Shown: positions 44,088 to 53,076 of the stretch, piece after piece
Numbering within the stretch: the first letter of the stretch is position 1
How the letters are laid out: every line of letters starts with the position of its first letter
Origin: Oscillospiraceae bacterium
GTDB taxonomy: Bacteria; Bacillota; Clostridia; Oscillospirales; CAG-382
Length of the DNA stretch: 64,000 nucleotides
Direction: 5' to 3'
Assembly: GCA_015064945.1 (NCBI GenBank)
Contig: SVRF01000004.1
Span: 1 to 64,000 of the forward strand
The notes under the pieces: generated by a model
Told to the model about the DNA's origin: nothing
The model's input: only the letters and a program-made list of their open reading frames with translations
The model's database searches: none
Made by a program: the position numbers and the translations under genes

Positions 44088-46601
44088 ATGAAAAAGCTGT
44101 TAGCTATTCTCCTAACATTGGCAATGTGTATACCTTGCTTTGGGGCTACAAGCCTTCCTGCTTCGGCAATAGTCTCTCCCCACGTATACATGATTGTCAC
44201 CAACCCCGGCGAAGATATGAACACTCAGATGAACGTTGGTTGGCACTCCGATTTCACCTACACCAACTGCTTTGTTGAGTACACCACTGCTGACGATACT
44301 TCTTTTGCAAACGCAACTAAGGTAAACGGCAGCTATGATGATGACGACTATTTGTGGTTTATGGACCGTTCCACCACCAACGCTATAGGTCCAGAGTTCC
44401 ACACCACACCCTTCCTCAACTACGGTGCAGAACTTGACGGTCTTACCCCCGATACCGATTACATTTACAGAATTTGTGACGGCGAAGGCGCTTATTCCGA
44501 AACCTATGCGTTCAAGACCGCAGGTCAGGATGAGTTCTCCATTTTGTGGCTCTCCGATATGCACCTTGACAGAAACTCTGCAAAAGAAGCTAAGTACCAG
44601 TCAAGTATCGATTACGTTAGCGCTCTTGCAAAGTACGACATCGGTCTTTACTTCAACACCGGTGACGTTGTTGCCAGCGGCGACAGATACAACTACTGGC
44701 AGTATCTTTATGATTTTGACATTATGAAGAACGTTACTTACGCCGCTACCGTAGGTAACCACGACTTGTTTGACAGCATGATGGACGATGACCCCAACTA
44801 CACCTCTTTCTGGGCTTCTTCCGAATATTTCCGCATCGCTGCTAACTATCCCGACAACGGCTATACCCAGACCTCTGCAAGAATAAGCAATTATCTCAAC
44901 AATCACCTTTATTCCGACTTTATAAGCCAGCCTGCAAACAAGCTTGTGCTTATGGACGAAGGTACCCTTACCGGCAAAAAGATCTCCGGCGCTTATGAAG
45001 ATACCAACGGCAGAGCTTATTGGTTTATTTATAACAGAATTTTGTTTATCGTATTTGACTACTATGCAATGACCTACAATGCAGAAATAGGCAACGCATT
45101 CAACTGGGCTTACGATATTATCGATGCTAACAAGGGCAACTACGACTATCTCTTCTGCACAGAACACCTTAACATCTGGTGGGGCGACAGCGGTACAAGC
45201 AGATACTATGACCGTTATCAGGCATTCCTTGACAACGCAAACGTAGACGTATTCTTTGCAGGCGATAACCACATTTATTTCCGCTCTCACTCCCTCGTTG
45301 GTGGTGAGGTCAACACCGACCCCGAAAAGGGCACCTATTTCCTGCAAGCACCCGCAATAACCAACACCTCCACCTATGGTCACGCTTCCGGTCCCAGCGG
45401 TGTTGGCGCTAACTGCTATGCTGACGCAGACTATCTCGGCGGCGTTATGATAGACGTTGACAGTGACGGCTTGCACTTTACCGTTGCTACCGCTACAGGC
45501 GACGGCTCTAACTACTCTGTATATGAAAAGTTTGACCTTCCCAAGAAGGTACGCTATGCAGATGCTACTCAGGGCATCTACAAGCTCAGCACCGATATGC
45601 CCCTTTACGAAACCACCGACGTTACTTCCACCGTGCTTGAAACCATCCCTGCAGGTTCCGAAGTAGAGGTTTACGAAGCTAACGGTATTTGGGGTAAGAT
45701 CCGTTACAACAACAGAAGCGGTTGGACCAGACTTGCTAACGTAGAGCTTTTGGACGAAGTTGACAATCCTTCCTCCTATCCCAGCTATGCTCTTACCGGC
45801 GGTTACAACGCTAAGTACACCGCAGAAGGTTTGTACGCTTACACCCCCGCTTATGGTGCGACCATAGCTAACGGCGGTTGGTCCTTTGCATACAACACCG
45901 TTTGGATAGCTACCGAACAGGAAGACGGTACTTACATCATCACCGAAATCAATGCTGAAAGCGGCGTTCCCAAGAAGGATACTCCCACCTCCGACACTAC
46001 CGTTGTACTTATGGGTGGCAGCGGCACCTCAGCAGAGCTTGCAGATACCCTTATTCTTGGCTATCAGTTCACTCTCGACTGGGCACAGGGCGAGATCCAC
46101 AGCGTAGGCGAGTTTGAACAGGAAGACGACGGTGAAGATTCTTCCTCCGAGGAAGAAACCTCCGATGAACCCTCCTCTTCCGAAGAAACCTCTGACGACA
46201 TTTCTTCCGATGAAGAAACCTCCGACGACATTTCTTCCGATGAAGAAACCTCCGACGCTGCTTCCTCCGACGAAGAAACTTCCGACATCGCTTCTTCCGA
46301 AGAAACCTCTGACGACGCTTCCTCCGATGACGCTTCCTCTGAGGACAGCTCTGAAGATGACTCTTCCGAAGACGTAGCTGACGTAGCTTACGGCGACGTA
46401 AACGGCGACGGTCAAATTAACAGCCTTGACGCTGCACAGACTCTTAAGCACGACGCCAAACTCATCACCCTTGATGACGCTGCACTTACCGCTGCCGACG
46501 TAAACGGTGACGGCGAGGTTAACAGCCTTGACGCCGCACAGGTTCTTAAATTTGATGCTAAGCTTATCAACATTTTTCCTGTTGAAGAAGCCGCTGAATA
46601 A
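44088..46601 (+). CDS. Secreted metallophosphoesterase with acidic linker and dockerin, paralog 2
   Basis: 837 residues with the same order as paralog 1: signal peptide, fibronectin-like domain (VYMIVTNPGEDMNTQMNVGW), and calcineurin-like phosphoesterase (SDMHLDRN, NTGDVVASGDRY, GNHDLFDSMMDDDPNY, TEHLNIWWGD, GDNHIYF). An SH3-type domain follows (DMPLYETTDVTSTVLETIPA). After a beta domain it departs from paralog 1. There is a long S/E/D/T linker (about 680-765, repeated SSDEETSDD), then a class A dockerin (DVNGDGQINSLD, DVNGDGEVNSLD) instead of class B. The catalytic halves are thus duplicated but the attachment modules were swapped. Confidence 0.9.
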   Translation: MKKLLAILLTLAMCIPCFGATSLPASAIVSPHVYMIVTNPGEDMNTQMNVGWHSDFTYTNCFVEYTTADDTSFANATKVNGSYDDDDYLWFMDRSTTNAIGPEFHTTPFLNYGAELDGLTPDTDYIYRICDGEGAYSETYAFKTAGQDEFSILWLSDMHLDRNSAKEAKYQSSIDYVSALAKYDIGLYFNTGDVVASGDRYNYWQYLYDFDIMKNVTYAATVGNHDLFDSMMDDDPNYTSFWASSEYFRIAANYPDNGYTQTSARISNYLNNHLYSDFISQPANKLVLMDEGTLTGKKISGAYEDTNGRAYWFIYNRILFIVFDYYAMTYNAEIGNAFNWAYDIIDANKGNYDYLFCTEHLNIWWGDSGTSRYYDRYQAFLDNANVDVFFAGDNHIYFRSHSLVGGEVNTDPEKGTYFLQAPAITNTSTYGHASGPSGVGANCYADADYLGGVMIDVDSDGLHFTVATATGDGSNYSVYEKFDLPKKVRYADATQGIYKLSTDMPLYETTDVTSTVLETIPAGSEVEVYEANGIWGKIRYNNRSGWTRLANVELLDEVDNPSSYPSYALTGGYNAKYTAEGLYAYTPAYGATIANGGWSFAYNTVWIATEQEDGTYIITEINAESGVPKKDTPTSDTTVVLMGGSGTSAELADTLILGYQFTLDWAQGEIHSVGEFEQEDDGEDSSSEEETSDEPSSSEETSDDISSDEETSDDISSDEETSDAASSDEETSDIASSEETSDDASSDDASSEDSSEDDSSEDVADVAYGDVNGDGQINSLDAAQTLKHDAKLITLDDAALTAADVNGDGEVNSLDAAQVLKFDAKLINIFPVEEAAE

Positions 46602-46618
46602 TTAAAATCAAATGCAAA

Positions 46619-46649
46619 ACGGGGTAGGTCTTCCTACCCCGTAATTTTA
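46619..46649. terminator. Intrinsic terminator
   Basis: ACGGGGTAGG, TCTT, CCTACCCCGT then AATTTTAT: a 10-bp stem between the phosphoesterase gene and the convergent histidine kinase gene. Confidence 0.8.
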
Positions 46650-46677
46650 TTTATAAGCCAACAAAAAAAGCGAAGGG

Positions 46678-47757
46678 TCACTTCCCTTCGCTTTTTCTGT
46701 TTGATTTTTGTTTTTTACTTTTCTTCTCTACAGGTAAATTAACCGTAAAGATACTGCCTTTGCCAAGCTCGCTTTTTACACTTATATCGCCGCCGCACAG
46801 CTCTGCTATACGCTTGCAGAGAGAAAGCCCCAAGCCGTAGCCCTCGGATTGATGAGATATATCCACCTGATAAAATCGGTCAAAAATTTTATCTATTTTA
46901 TCGGCAGGTATCCCCTGCCCTTGGTCGGACACACTTACGGTAACGCAGTCTTCGCCGTTACTGCAACGAAGAGAGACCGTGCCGCCGGGAGGGCTGAATT
47001 TTATTGCGTTTGATATGAGATTTATCCACAAGTGAGACAGCATATCCTCGTCAGAGCTGTAATACACCTCCTCAAGTTCTATGTCCGGCTCTATATTTTT
47101 TGCGCTCCATTGCTTTTCAAGCAACAGCATACAACGGCGAAGCTGTTCGTCCAAAGAAAAACGTTCTTCCTTGACAGGTGCACTTGTATGCTCCAAATCC
47201 GTAAGCAAAAGTATATTGGCCGCCATATCCGCAAGACGCTCTGACTCATCCACAATTATTTGCAAATACTCACGTTTTTGTGCTTCGTTCAGGTTTTTGT
47301 CCACAAGCAACTCGTTTGCAAAGCCTTTAATGGAGTTTATGGGAGTCTTGAACTCGTGAGAAAAATTGCTTATAAAGTCCGTCCTTAAAAGCTGAATATT
47401 GCCAAGCTCCTCCACCATTCCGTTAAAGCCGGACACCAGTGACTGAAGTTCGTTAGAGGTATCACGCTCCTCAACCCTTACGCTGAAATCGCCGTTTTTT
47501 ACCTTTTGCGTAGCCTTTGCCAGGCTTTTGATAGGCAAAACAAAAAAACGGGTCACCGGAATGGAAAACAAAGTGCTTATTATAACGGCAGAACTGAATA
47601 TTATAATTATAAAGGGATAGTGACCGCCAAGACTTGCGTTGTTCTCCTTAAGCCAAAGGTAAAGCCACAGCCCCACAAGAGCAAATGCACCCGCAAAAAG
47701 CAAAGTTATAAGCACCGCCGTAAGGATAAGCGCACGAATTGACAGACGGCGCCTCAT
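46678..47757 (-). CDS. Sensor histidine kinase (HAMP, HisKA, HATPase)
   Basis: 359 residues. Two membrane helices (about 10-30 and 48-66) with only a short outside loop, HAMP domain (about 67-120), HisKA with the phospho-acceptor His in FSHEFKTPINSIKG, then HATPase_c (N box NLISNAIKFSPPGG, G1 DQGQGIPADK, G2 GYGLGLSLCKR). The very small extracytoplasmic loop suggests intramembrane sensing. It overlaps the response regulator gene by 4 bp and is its partner. The signal is unknown; no transporter is adjacent. Confidence 0.94.
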   Translation of the reverse strand: MRRRLSIRALILTAVLITLLFAGAFALVGLWLYLWLKENNASLGGHYPFIIIIFSSAVIISTLFSIPVTRFFVLPIKSLAKATQKVKNGDFSVRVEERDTSNELQSLVSGFNGMVEELGNIQLLRTDFISNFSHEFKTPINSIKGFANELLVDKNLNEAQKREYLQIIVDESERLADMAANILLLTDLEHTSAPVKEERFSLDEQLRRCMLLLEKQWSAKNIEPDIELEEVYYSSDEDMLSHLWINLISNAIKFSPPGGTVSLRCSNGEDCVTVSVSDQGQGIPADKIDKIFDRFYQVDISHQSEGYGLGLSLCKRIAELCGGDISVKSELGKGSIFTVNLPVEKKSKKQKSNRKSEGK

Positions 47758-48437
47758 TTATCGTCACCTCCGCATACAGCCTTATAGCCCAAGCCCCTCA
47801 CCGTCTCTATGGAAAAATCCGTGTTGTTGCGGAAACGGTCCCTCAAACGGTTTATGTGCACGTCCACGGTTCGCTCGTCGGTGTCGCTTTCCATATCCCA
47901 CAGCTCGTCCATAAGCTGGCGGCGTGTATGTATTTTACCCGGGGAAGACAAAAGCTTGTAGATAAGCAAAAACTCTTTCTGGGGCAGGGTTTCCGTCTTT
48001 CCGTCGAAGGTAACAGAAAGTGCTTCAAAATCGAAAACTGTATCTCCTACCGAAAGTCGTTTTTCATTTACTATCTTTGCTCTGCGAAGTAATGCCGCTA
48101 TACGCAACAACAGCTCTTCCTCGTCCACAGGCTTGACCACATAGTCGTCCGTGCCGGAGATAAAGCCCTTGCGCTTATCCACAGCCGTATCCTTTGCGGT
48201 AACCATTATTATAGGCGTGTTCATACCGCCAGCCCTAAGGGTGGCGGCAAATTCGAAGCCATCCATTTTAGGCATCATCACATCCAAAACAATAAGGTCA
48301 GTATGCTTTCGGTCAAGAAGCTCCAATGCCTCCTCACCATCATGAGCAATAAGTACATTATAACCTGCCCTAAGCAGCAATGCCTTTAAAAGCTTGCAGG
48401 TGTTAACATTGTCATCAACTACCATAATATCAAACAT
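47754..48437 (-). CDS. OmpR-family response regulator
   Basis: 227 residues. A receiver domain with phospho-acceptor D52 (IVLDVMMPKMDGFEF), conserved D8-D9 and a K in VKPVDEEELL is followed by a winged-helix DNA-binding domain (RRQLMDELWDMESDTDERTV, HINRLRDRF). First gene of the two-component operon. A TATAAT lies about 25 bp upstream, but no convincing -35 was seen. Confidence 0.95.
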   Translation of the reverse strand: MFDIMVVDDNVNTCKLLKALLLRAGYNVLIAHDGEEALELLDRKHTDLIVLDVMMPKMDGFEFAATLRAGGMNTPIIMVTAKDTAVDKRKGFISGTDDYVVKPVDEEELLLRIAALLRRAKIVNEKRLSVGDTVFDFEALSVTFDGKTETLPQKEFLLIYKLLSSPGKIHTRRQLMDELWDMESDTDERTVDVHINRLRDRFRNNTDFSIETVRGLGYKAVCGGDDK

Positions 48438-48521
48438 AAATATACCTCCTTGTATAGTAGATTATAGCACATAATACAGCAAAAAGGAACAATTATGTAA
48501 AATTTTTGCACAGCTTTTAGG

Positions 48522-48550
48522 TTGACAAAGCAGGGAGGCTGTTGTATAAT
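48522..48550 (+). promoter_or_regulatory. Perfect sigma-A promoter for psd
   Basis: TTGACA (48522-48527), 17-bp spacer, TATAAT (48545-48550). It overlaps the upstream in-frame ATG at 48542, which therefore cannot be the translation start. Confidence 0.85.
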
Positions 48551-48583
48551 GTTAGGGAATATGATAAAAGGATAAGATTTGCC

Positions 48584-49453
48584 ATGGCGTTGTTGTTAAA
48601 AAAGAGGGACGGCAGCTACATTATCGTCGGCAACAAGCAAGAGCGCACACTGAAGTTTTTGTACAAAACCGTATCAGGCAGGGTGGTGCTTAAGCTTTTG
48701 ACACGTCCCGTAGTGTCCAAGGTTACGGGCAAGGTGCTTGACAGCAGAATAAGCGCATTTGCGGCAAAAAGCGCTATAAAAAAGCGCAAAATAGAAACCG
48801 AAATGCTGGAGAAAAGTAAGTTTAAGTCTTACAACGATTTTTTCACACGCAAGCTTAAGGAGGGCGGCAGACCCGTTGATATGTTGCCCGAAACCCTTAT
48901 AAGCCCTTGCGACTCCAAGCTTTCCGCATATACCATAGGCGAAGACAGCAGTTTTGTTATCAAGGGCACGCCTTACACCGTTAACGACCTGCTCGGCGGT
49001 GACCGCATCTATAAGGAATATATAGGCGGTACTTGCCTTATCTTCCGCTTGGCGGTTGACGACTACCACCGCTATTGCTATTTTGATAACGGCAAAAAAG
49101 GCGACAATAAATATCTTAAAGGCATTCTGCACACGGTACACCCCATTGTTGTGGGCGAGTACAACATTTACAAGCGCAACTGCCGTGAATATACGGTTAT
49201 GGATACCGAAAATTTCGGCAAGGTTGTACAGGTTGAGGTTGGCGCTATGATGGTGGGCAGGATAAAGAATTTCCACGGTGCGCACAGCTTTAAGCGCGGT
49301 GAGGAAAAAGGTATGTTTGAGTTTGGCGGTTCTACAATAGTACTGCTTCTTAAAGAGAACGCCGCCGTGCTTGATGCGGACATATTACAAAACAGCGCAA
49401 ACGGTGTGGAAACTATCGTTAAATACGGCGAGAAGATCGGCCATAAAGCGTAA
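48584..49453 (+). CDS. psd: Phosphatidylserine decarboxylase
   Basis: 289 residues from ATG 48584 (AAAAGGA about 11 nt upstream, after the promoter). It converts phosphatidylserine to phosphatidylethanolamine. Conserved blocks: FFTRKLKEGGRPVD, SPCDSKLSAY, RLAVDDYHRYCY, and VGAMMVGRI. The self-cleavage site is GGST (FEFGGSTIVLLL), where Ser would become the pyruvoyl group; GGST rather than LGST is seen in clostridial enzymes. No phosphatidylserine synthase gene is in the window. It is followed 30 bp later by metK. Confidence 0.92.
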   Translation: MALLLKKRDGSYIIVGNKQERTLKFLYKTVSGRVVLKLLTRPVVSKVTGKVLDSRISAFAAKSAIKKRKIETEMLEKSKFKSYNDFFTRKLKEGGRPVDMLPETLISPCDSKLSAYTIGEDSSFVIKGTPYTVNDLLGGDRIYKEYIGGTCLIFRLAVDDYHRYCYFDNGKKGDNKYLKGILHTVHPIVVGEYNIYKRNCREYTVMDTENFGKVVQVEVGAMMVGRIKNFHGAHSFKRGEEKGMFEFGGSTIVLLLKENAAVLDADILQNSANGVETIVKYGEKIGHKA

Positions 49454-49483
49454 ATAATTACTTAAGAGAAAGGATTATATATT

Positions 49484-50662
49484 ATGAAAAAGTTTTTCAC
49501 TTCCGAATCGGTTACAGAAGGACATCCTGACAAAATATGTGACAAAATAAGCGACAGTGTTCTTGATGCTATACTCGAAAAAGACCCTATGGCAAGAGTT
49601 GCCTGCGAAACCGCTTGTACAACAGGCTTGGTTTTGGTAATGGGTGAAATTACCACAGATGCATACGTTGACATACAGGGTATAGTAAGAGAAGCGGTGA
49701 GAGAAATAGGCTATGACTCTTCAGAAAAGGGCTTTGACTGCAATACCTGCGGCGTTATCGTTGCTCTTGACGAGCAGTCCAAGGATATAGCAATGGGCGT
49801 TGACAAGGCGCTTGAAGCTAAGGAAGGTACTATTTCCGACAAGTATGATACAGGCGCAGGCGACCAGGGCATGGTATTTGGCTTTGCTTGTGACGAAACC
49901 GAAGAGCTTATGCCTCTCCCCATCTCTATGTCCCACAAGCTTTCCAAGCAGCTTACCGCTGTTCGTAAGAACGGTACCCTTCCCTACCTCCGTGCAGACG
50001 GTAAGACACAGGTTACCGTTGAATACGTGGACGGCAAGCCCGCACGTATCGACAGCATCGTTGTTTCCTCTCAGCACGCAGCAGATGTTGGTCTTGAACA
50101 GATAAGAGCAGACATAATCGCCAACGTTATTACCCCCATAGTTCCCGCAAATTACATTGACGAAAACACCAAGATATACGTTAATCCCACAGGCAGATTT
50201 GTTACCGGCGGTCCCAACGGCGACAGCGGTCTTACAGGCAGAAAGATAATTGTTGATACCTATGGCGGCTACGCAAGCCACGGCGGCGGTGCTTTCTCCG
50301 GTAAGGACCCCACAAAGGTTGACCGCAGTGCGGCTTATATGGCACGCTACGTTGCAAAGAACATTGTTGCTTCCGGCATAGCTTCCGCTTGCGAAGTGCA
50401 GATTGCTTACGCAATAGGCGTTGCAAAGCCCCTTTCCGTTTACATCGACACCAGAGGAACCTGCAGTGTGGTTTCTGACCAGCGTTTAGCAGAGATAGTT
50501 AACGAGGTATTTGACCTTCGTCCTGCGGCTATTATCGAAAAGCTGGAGCTTAGAAAGCCCCAGTACCGTCCCCTTTCCGCATACGGTCACTTCGGCAGAG
50601 AAGAGCTTGGCGTTAAGTGGGAAGACACCGATATGGTGGAAGCTATTAAGAGCAAACTTTAA
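49484..50662 (+). CDS. metK: S-adenosylmethionine synthetase
   Basis: 392 residues. Makes SAM from methionine and ATP. Signatures: [20 protein letters not shown], the [15 protein letters not shown] hexapeptide region, and [19 protein letters not shown], which includes the phosphate-binding loop. No SAM riboswitch fits in the 30-bp gap before it. It is probably co-transcribed with psd and ended by the hairpin at 50670-50698. Confidence 0.97.
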   Translation: MKKFFTSESVTEGHPDKICDKISDSVLDAILEKDPMARVACETACTTGLVLVMGEITTDAYVDIQGIVREAVREIGYDSSEKGFDCNTCGVIVALDEQSKDIAMGVDKALEAKEGTISDKYDTGAGDQGMVFGFACDETEELMPLPISMSHKLSKQLTAVRKNGTLPYLRADGKTQVTVEYVDGKPARIDSIVVSSQHAADVGLEQIRADIIANVITPIVPANYIDENTKIYVNPTGRFVTGGPNGDSGLTGRKIIVDTYGGYASHGGGAFSGKDPTKVDRSAAYMARYVAKNIVASGIASACEVQIAYAIGVAKPLSVYIDTRGTCSVVSDQRLAEIVNEVFDLRPAAIIEKLELRKPQYRPLSAYGHFGREELGVKWEDTDMVEAIKSKL

Positions 50663-50669
50663 TCACCTT

Positions 50670-50698
50670 AAGGGGTCGGCTGTAAGGTCGACCCCCTT
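50670..50698 (+). terminator. Probable terminator after metK
   Basis: AAGGGGTCG, loop, CGACCCCCTT then ATAG: a GC-rich stem with a poor T-run, so termination may be partial and recD2 could be read through. Confidence 0.55.
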
Positions 50699-50724
50699 AT
50701 AGTATTACAAAAGGAGGACAGCAG

Positions 50725-52905
50725 GTGGAAAAGCTTGAAGGTGTAGTTGAACATATTGTATATACAAACCCCGAAAACGGCTATACCGTTTGCCTGCTGG
50801 ACTGCGGCAACGGCGAACCGATCACCGCCGTAGGATTGCTTCCCTCCACGGTTGAAGGGGAAAAGCTTGTAGCAACGGGAGCTTGGACAAACCACCCCAG
50901 CTTTGGCAAGCAATTTCGCATTGAAAGCTATGAAAAGCAACTGCCCGACGGTGCGGAGGGGATGTATAAATTCCTATCCTCGGGCTATATAAAGGGGCTG
51001 GGACCCATTACCGCAATGCGATTAGTGGAGAAGTACGGGGAAGAAAGCTTTGACGTGCTGTCCAATCATCCCGAATGGCTTGCGGAATTCAAAGGAATAA
51101 GCCGTAAGCGTGCCCTTGCCATAGGCGAGGATTTTAAGCTGAAGTTCGGTATGCGTGACGTAATAATGTTTTGCAGTAAGTACTTCGGCACGGCTATCTG
51201 CACCAAGATATACAAGCGCTACGGCGGCGGTGCGGTGGAGCTGATAAAAGCCAACCCCTATATGCTTTGCGACGATATCATGGGCATAAGCTTTGAACGT
51301 GTTGACAAGATGGCGGCGGATTTGGAGTTTCCTCCCGATGCCCCCGAGCGTGTTAAAAGCTTTATAAAGCACGTGCTTTTAACAGCGGCTTATAACGGCG
51401 GGCACTGTTATATGCCTATGGAGGAGCTTACGGAAACGGTAGCCCGCAGCTTGGATATAGACCCTGTATACGCTGAAAGCTGTATGAACGGGCTGGCACA
51501 GCTTGGTCAGCTTGTCCTTGGAAGCGGCAGATGTGCCCTTAAGCTTTACAGCGAGGCGGAGCGTTTTATAGCGCAAAAGCTTGCCTCTATGGCAAGGTGT
51601 GAGCTCCCTTACAGAATAGCAGGCATAGACGACAGCATAAGTTTTTTGCAAAAGAAGTACGACATAGAATATGCACCCAACCAAAAGCGTGCAATAAAAT
51701 GCGCCACCAGCAACGGCGTTACCGTTGTTACGGGCGGACCGGGCACAGGTAAAACCACGGTTATAAAAGCGATACTGGAGATATTTGCCGCATCGGGCAT
51801 AAGCTTTATGCTGTGCGCACCTACGGGACGTGCCGCTAAGCGGATGAGCGAAGCGTCGGGCAACGAAGCCAAGACAATACACAGGCTTTTGGAAACCAAG
51901 TTCAACAGCAAGGGTGAGCAGATATTTGTGCACGACAGGCACAATCCCCTGCCCTACAGCGCCATTATTGTGGACGAGGTCAGTATGGTTGACGCTTTAT
52001 TGATGGAAAACCTGCTTAGGGCAATACGTGACGGCTCCTACCTAATCCTTATCGGGGACAGCGACCAGCTGCCGCCCGTAGGTGCAGGTAACGTGCTTTC
52101 GGATATTATTGCCTCCGGAGTGTTCCCTGTAATAAGGCTTAACGAAATATTTAGGCAGGCGAGAGAAAGTCTTATCATTGTTAACGCCCACAGCATAAAC
52201 GCAGGTGAACTGCCCGAGCTTGCGGACAAAAAGAAGGACTTTTTCTTTATGGAACGGCAAAACGCCGAGGAGATGACAGAGCTTATAAGTCAGCTTTGCA
52301 AAACCAGACTACCCAACCGCTACGGAATAGACCCCAAAAGCGACATACAGATAATAACCCCCACACGAAAAGGGCCGATGGGCACTGCCGCCCTTAACGC
52401 CGCTTTGCAGGATGCGCTTAACCCCAAAGGAAAAGGAAAAAACGAGTGTAAGATAGGCAGCACTCTATACCGTGAGGGTGACAAGGTGATGCAGACCAAG
52501 AACAATTACGATATACCTTGGAATGCGGACGGTGTTGACGGTACAGGGGTTTTTAACGGAGATATAGGCATAATTAAAAGGCTTGACGCCCACGACCAGA
52601 CCGCCCTTATTAAGTTTGATGACCGCTTGGCGGAATACGATTTTTCTATGTTTGAGGACGTTGACCACGCCTATGCAGTTACGGTGCATAAAAGTCAGGG
52701 CAGTGAGTACCCCATTGTTATTATCCCCTTCTTTGATTTTCCGCCTATGCTTATGTACCGCAGTCTGCTTTATACAGGCGTTACCCGTGCAAAGCAAATG
52801 TTTATAGGCATAGGTAAGTCGGCACGGCTTGCACAAATGGTTATGAACGACCGCAAGCTGCTACGAAACACCACACTTAGAGAATTGCTTGAAAGTATAG
52901 AATAA
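50725..52905 (+). CDS. recD2: RecD2-type ATP-dependent DNA helicase
   Basis: 726 residues starting at GTG 50725 (AAAGGAGGA upstream). An N-terminal OB-like domain and helix-hairpin-helix region are typical of RecD2, which works without RecBC. The SF1B helicase core has Walker A GGPGTGKTT (K343), motif II IIVDEVSMVDALL, motif III LIGDSDQLPPVGAG, and C-terminal motif VTVHKSQGSEYPIVIIP. It unwinds DNA 5' to 3' in repair. Confidence 0.95.
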   Translation: MEKLEGVVEHIVYTNPENGYTVCLLDCGNGEPITAVGLLPSTVEGEKLVATGAWTNHPSFGKQFRIESYEKQLPDGAEGMYKFLSSGYIKGLGPITAMRLVEKYGEESFDVLSNHPEWLAEFKGISRKRALAIGEDFKLKFGMRDVIMFCSKYFGTAICTKIYKRYGGGAVELIKANPYMLCDDIMGISFERVDKMAADLEFPPDAPERVKSFIKHVLLTAAYNGGHCYMPMEELTETVARSLDIDPVYAESCMNGLAQLGQLVLGSGRCALKLYSEAERFIAQKLASMARCELPYRIAGIDDSISFLQKKYDIEYAPNQKRAIKCATSNGVTVVTGGPGTGKTTVIKAILEIFAASGISFMLCAPTGRAAKRMSEASGNEAKTIHRLLETKFNSKGEQIFVHDRHNPLPYSAIIVDEVSMVDALLMENLLRAIRDGSYLILIGDSDQLPPVGAGNVLSDIIASGVFPVIRLNEIFRQARESLIIVNAHSINAGELPELADKKKDFFFMERQNAEEMTELISQLCKTRLPNRYGIDPKSDIQIITPTRKGPMGTAALNAALQDALNPKGKGKNECKIGSTLYREGDKVMQTKNNYDIPWNADGVDGTGVFNGDIGIIKRLDAHDQTALIKFDDRLAEYDFSMFEDVDHAYAVTVHKSQGSEYPIVIIPFFDFPPMLMYRSLLYTGVTRAKQMFIGIGKSARLAQMVMNDRKLLRNTTLRELLESIE

Positions 52906-52917
52906 TGCAAATATAAC

Positions 52918-52963
52918 AGCATGAGCCCGACCATACGGTCGGGCTCATGCTGTTTCTTTCTTT
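52918..52963 (+). terminator. Intrinsic terminator after recD2
   Basis: AGCATGAGCCCGACC, ATAC, GGTCGGGCTCATGCT then a T-rich tract: a perfect 15-bp stem. Confidence 0.92.
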
Positions 52964-52983
52964 TTCTTTCAAACTATGTAAAC

Positions 52984-53070
52984 CTACTTGCTTTTGCTTA
53001 GCGAAAATATCATCAAAGTCAAAACCAAGCCTACAATGGCGGCACAAGTTATAATTATCTTTTTGCTCAT
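52984..53070 (-). CDS. Possible 28-residue membrane peptide
   Basis: Reads MSKKIIITCAAIVGLVLTLM, then IFSLSKSK: a single hydrophobic helix between basic ends. It starts 6 bp after the stop of the repeat/dockerin gene and ends before the recD2 terminator. The ribosome-binding site is weak (GAGTG), so translation is uncertain. Confidence 0.35.
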   Translation of the reverse strand: MSKKIIITCAAIVGLVLTLMIFSLSKSK

Positions 53071-53076
53071 CGCAAT

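Noticed and set aside
48542..48586. Upstream ATG for psd at 48542
   Set aside because: It lies inside a perfect promoter spacer and -10, upstream of any transcript start; ATG 48584 is used instead.
49454..49483. SAM riboswitch before metK
   Set aside because: Only 30 bp separate psd and metK, too short for any SAM riboswitch, and no S-box motif is seen before psd.
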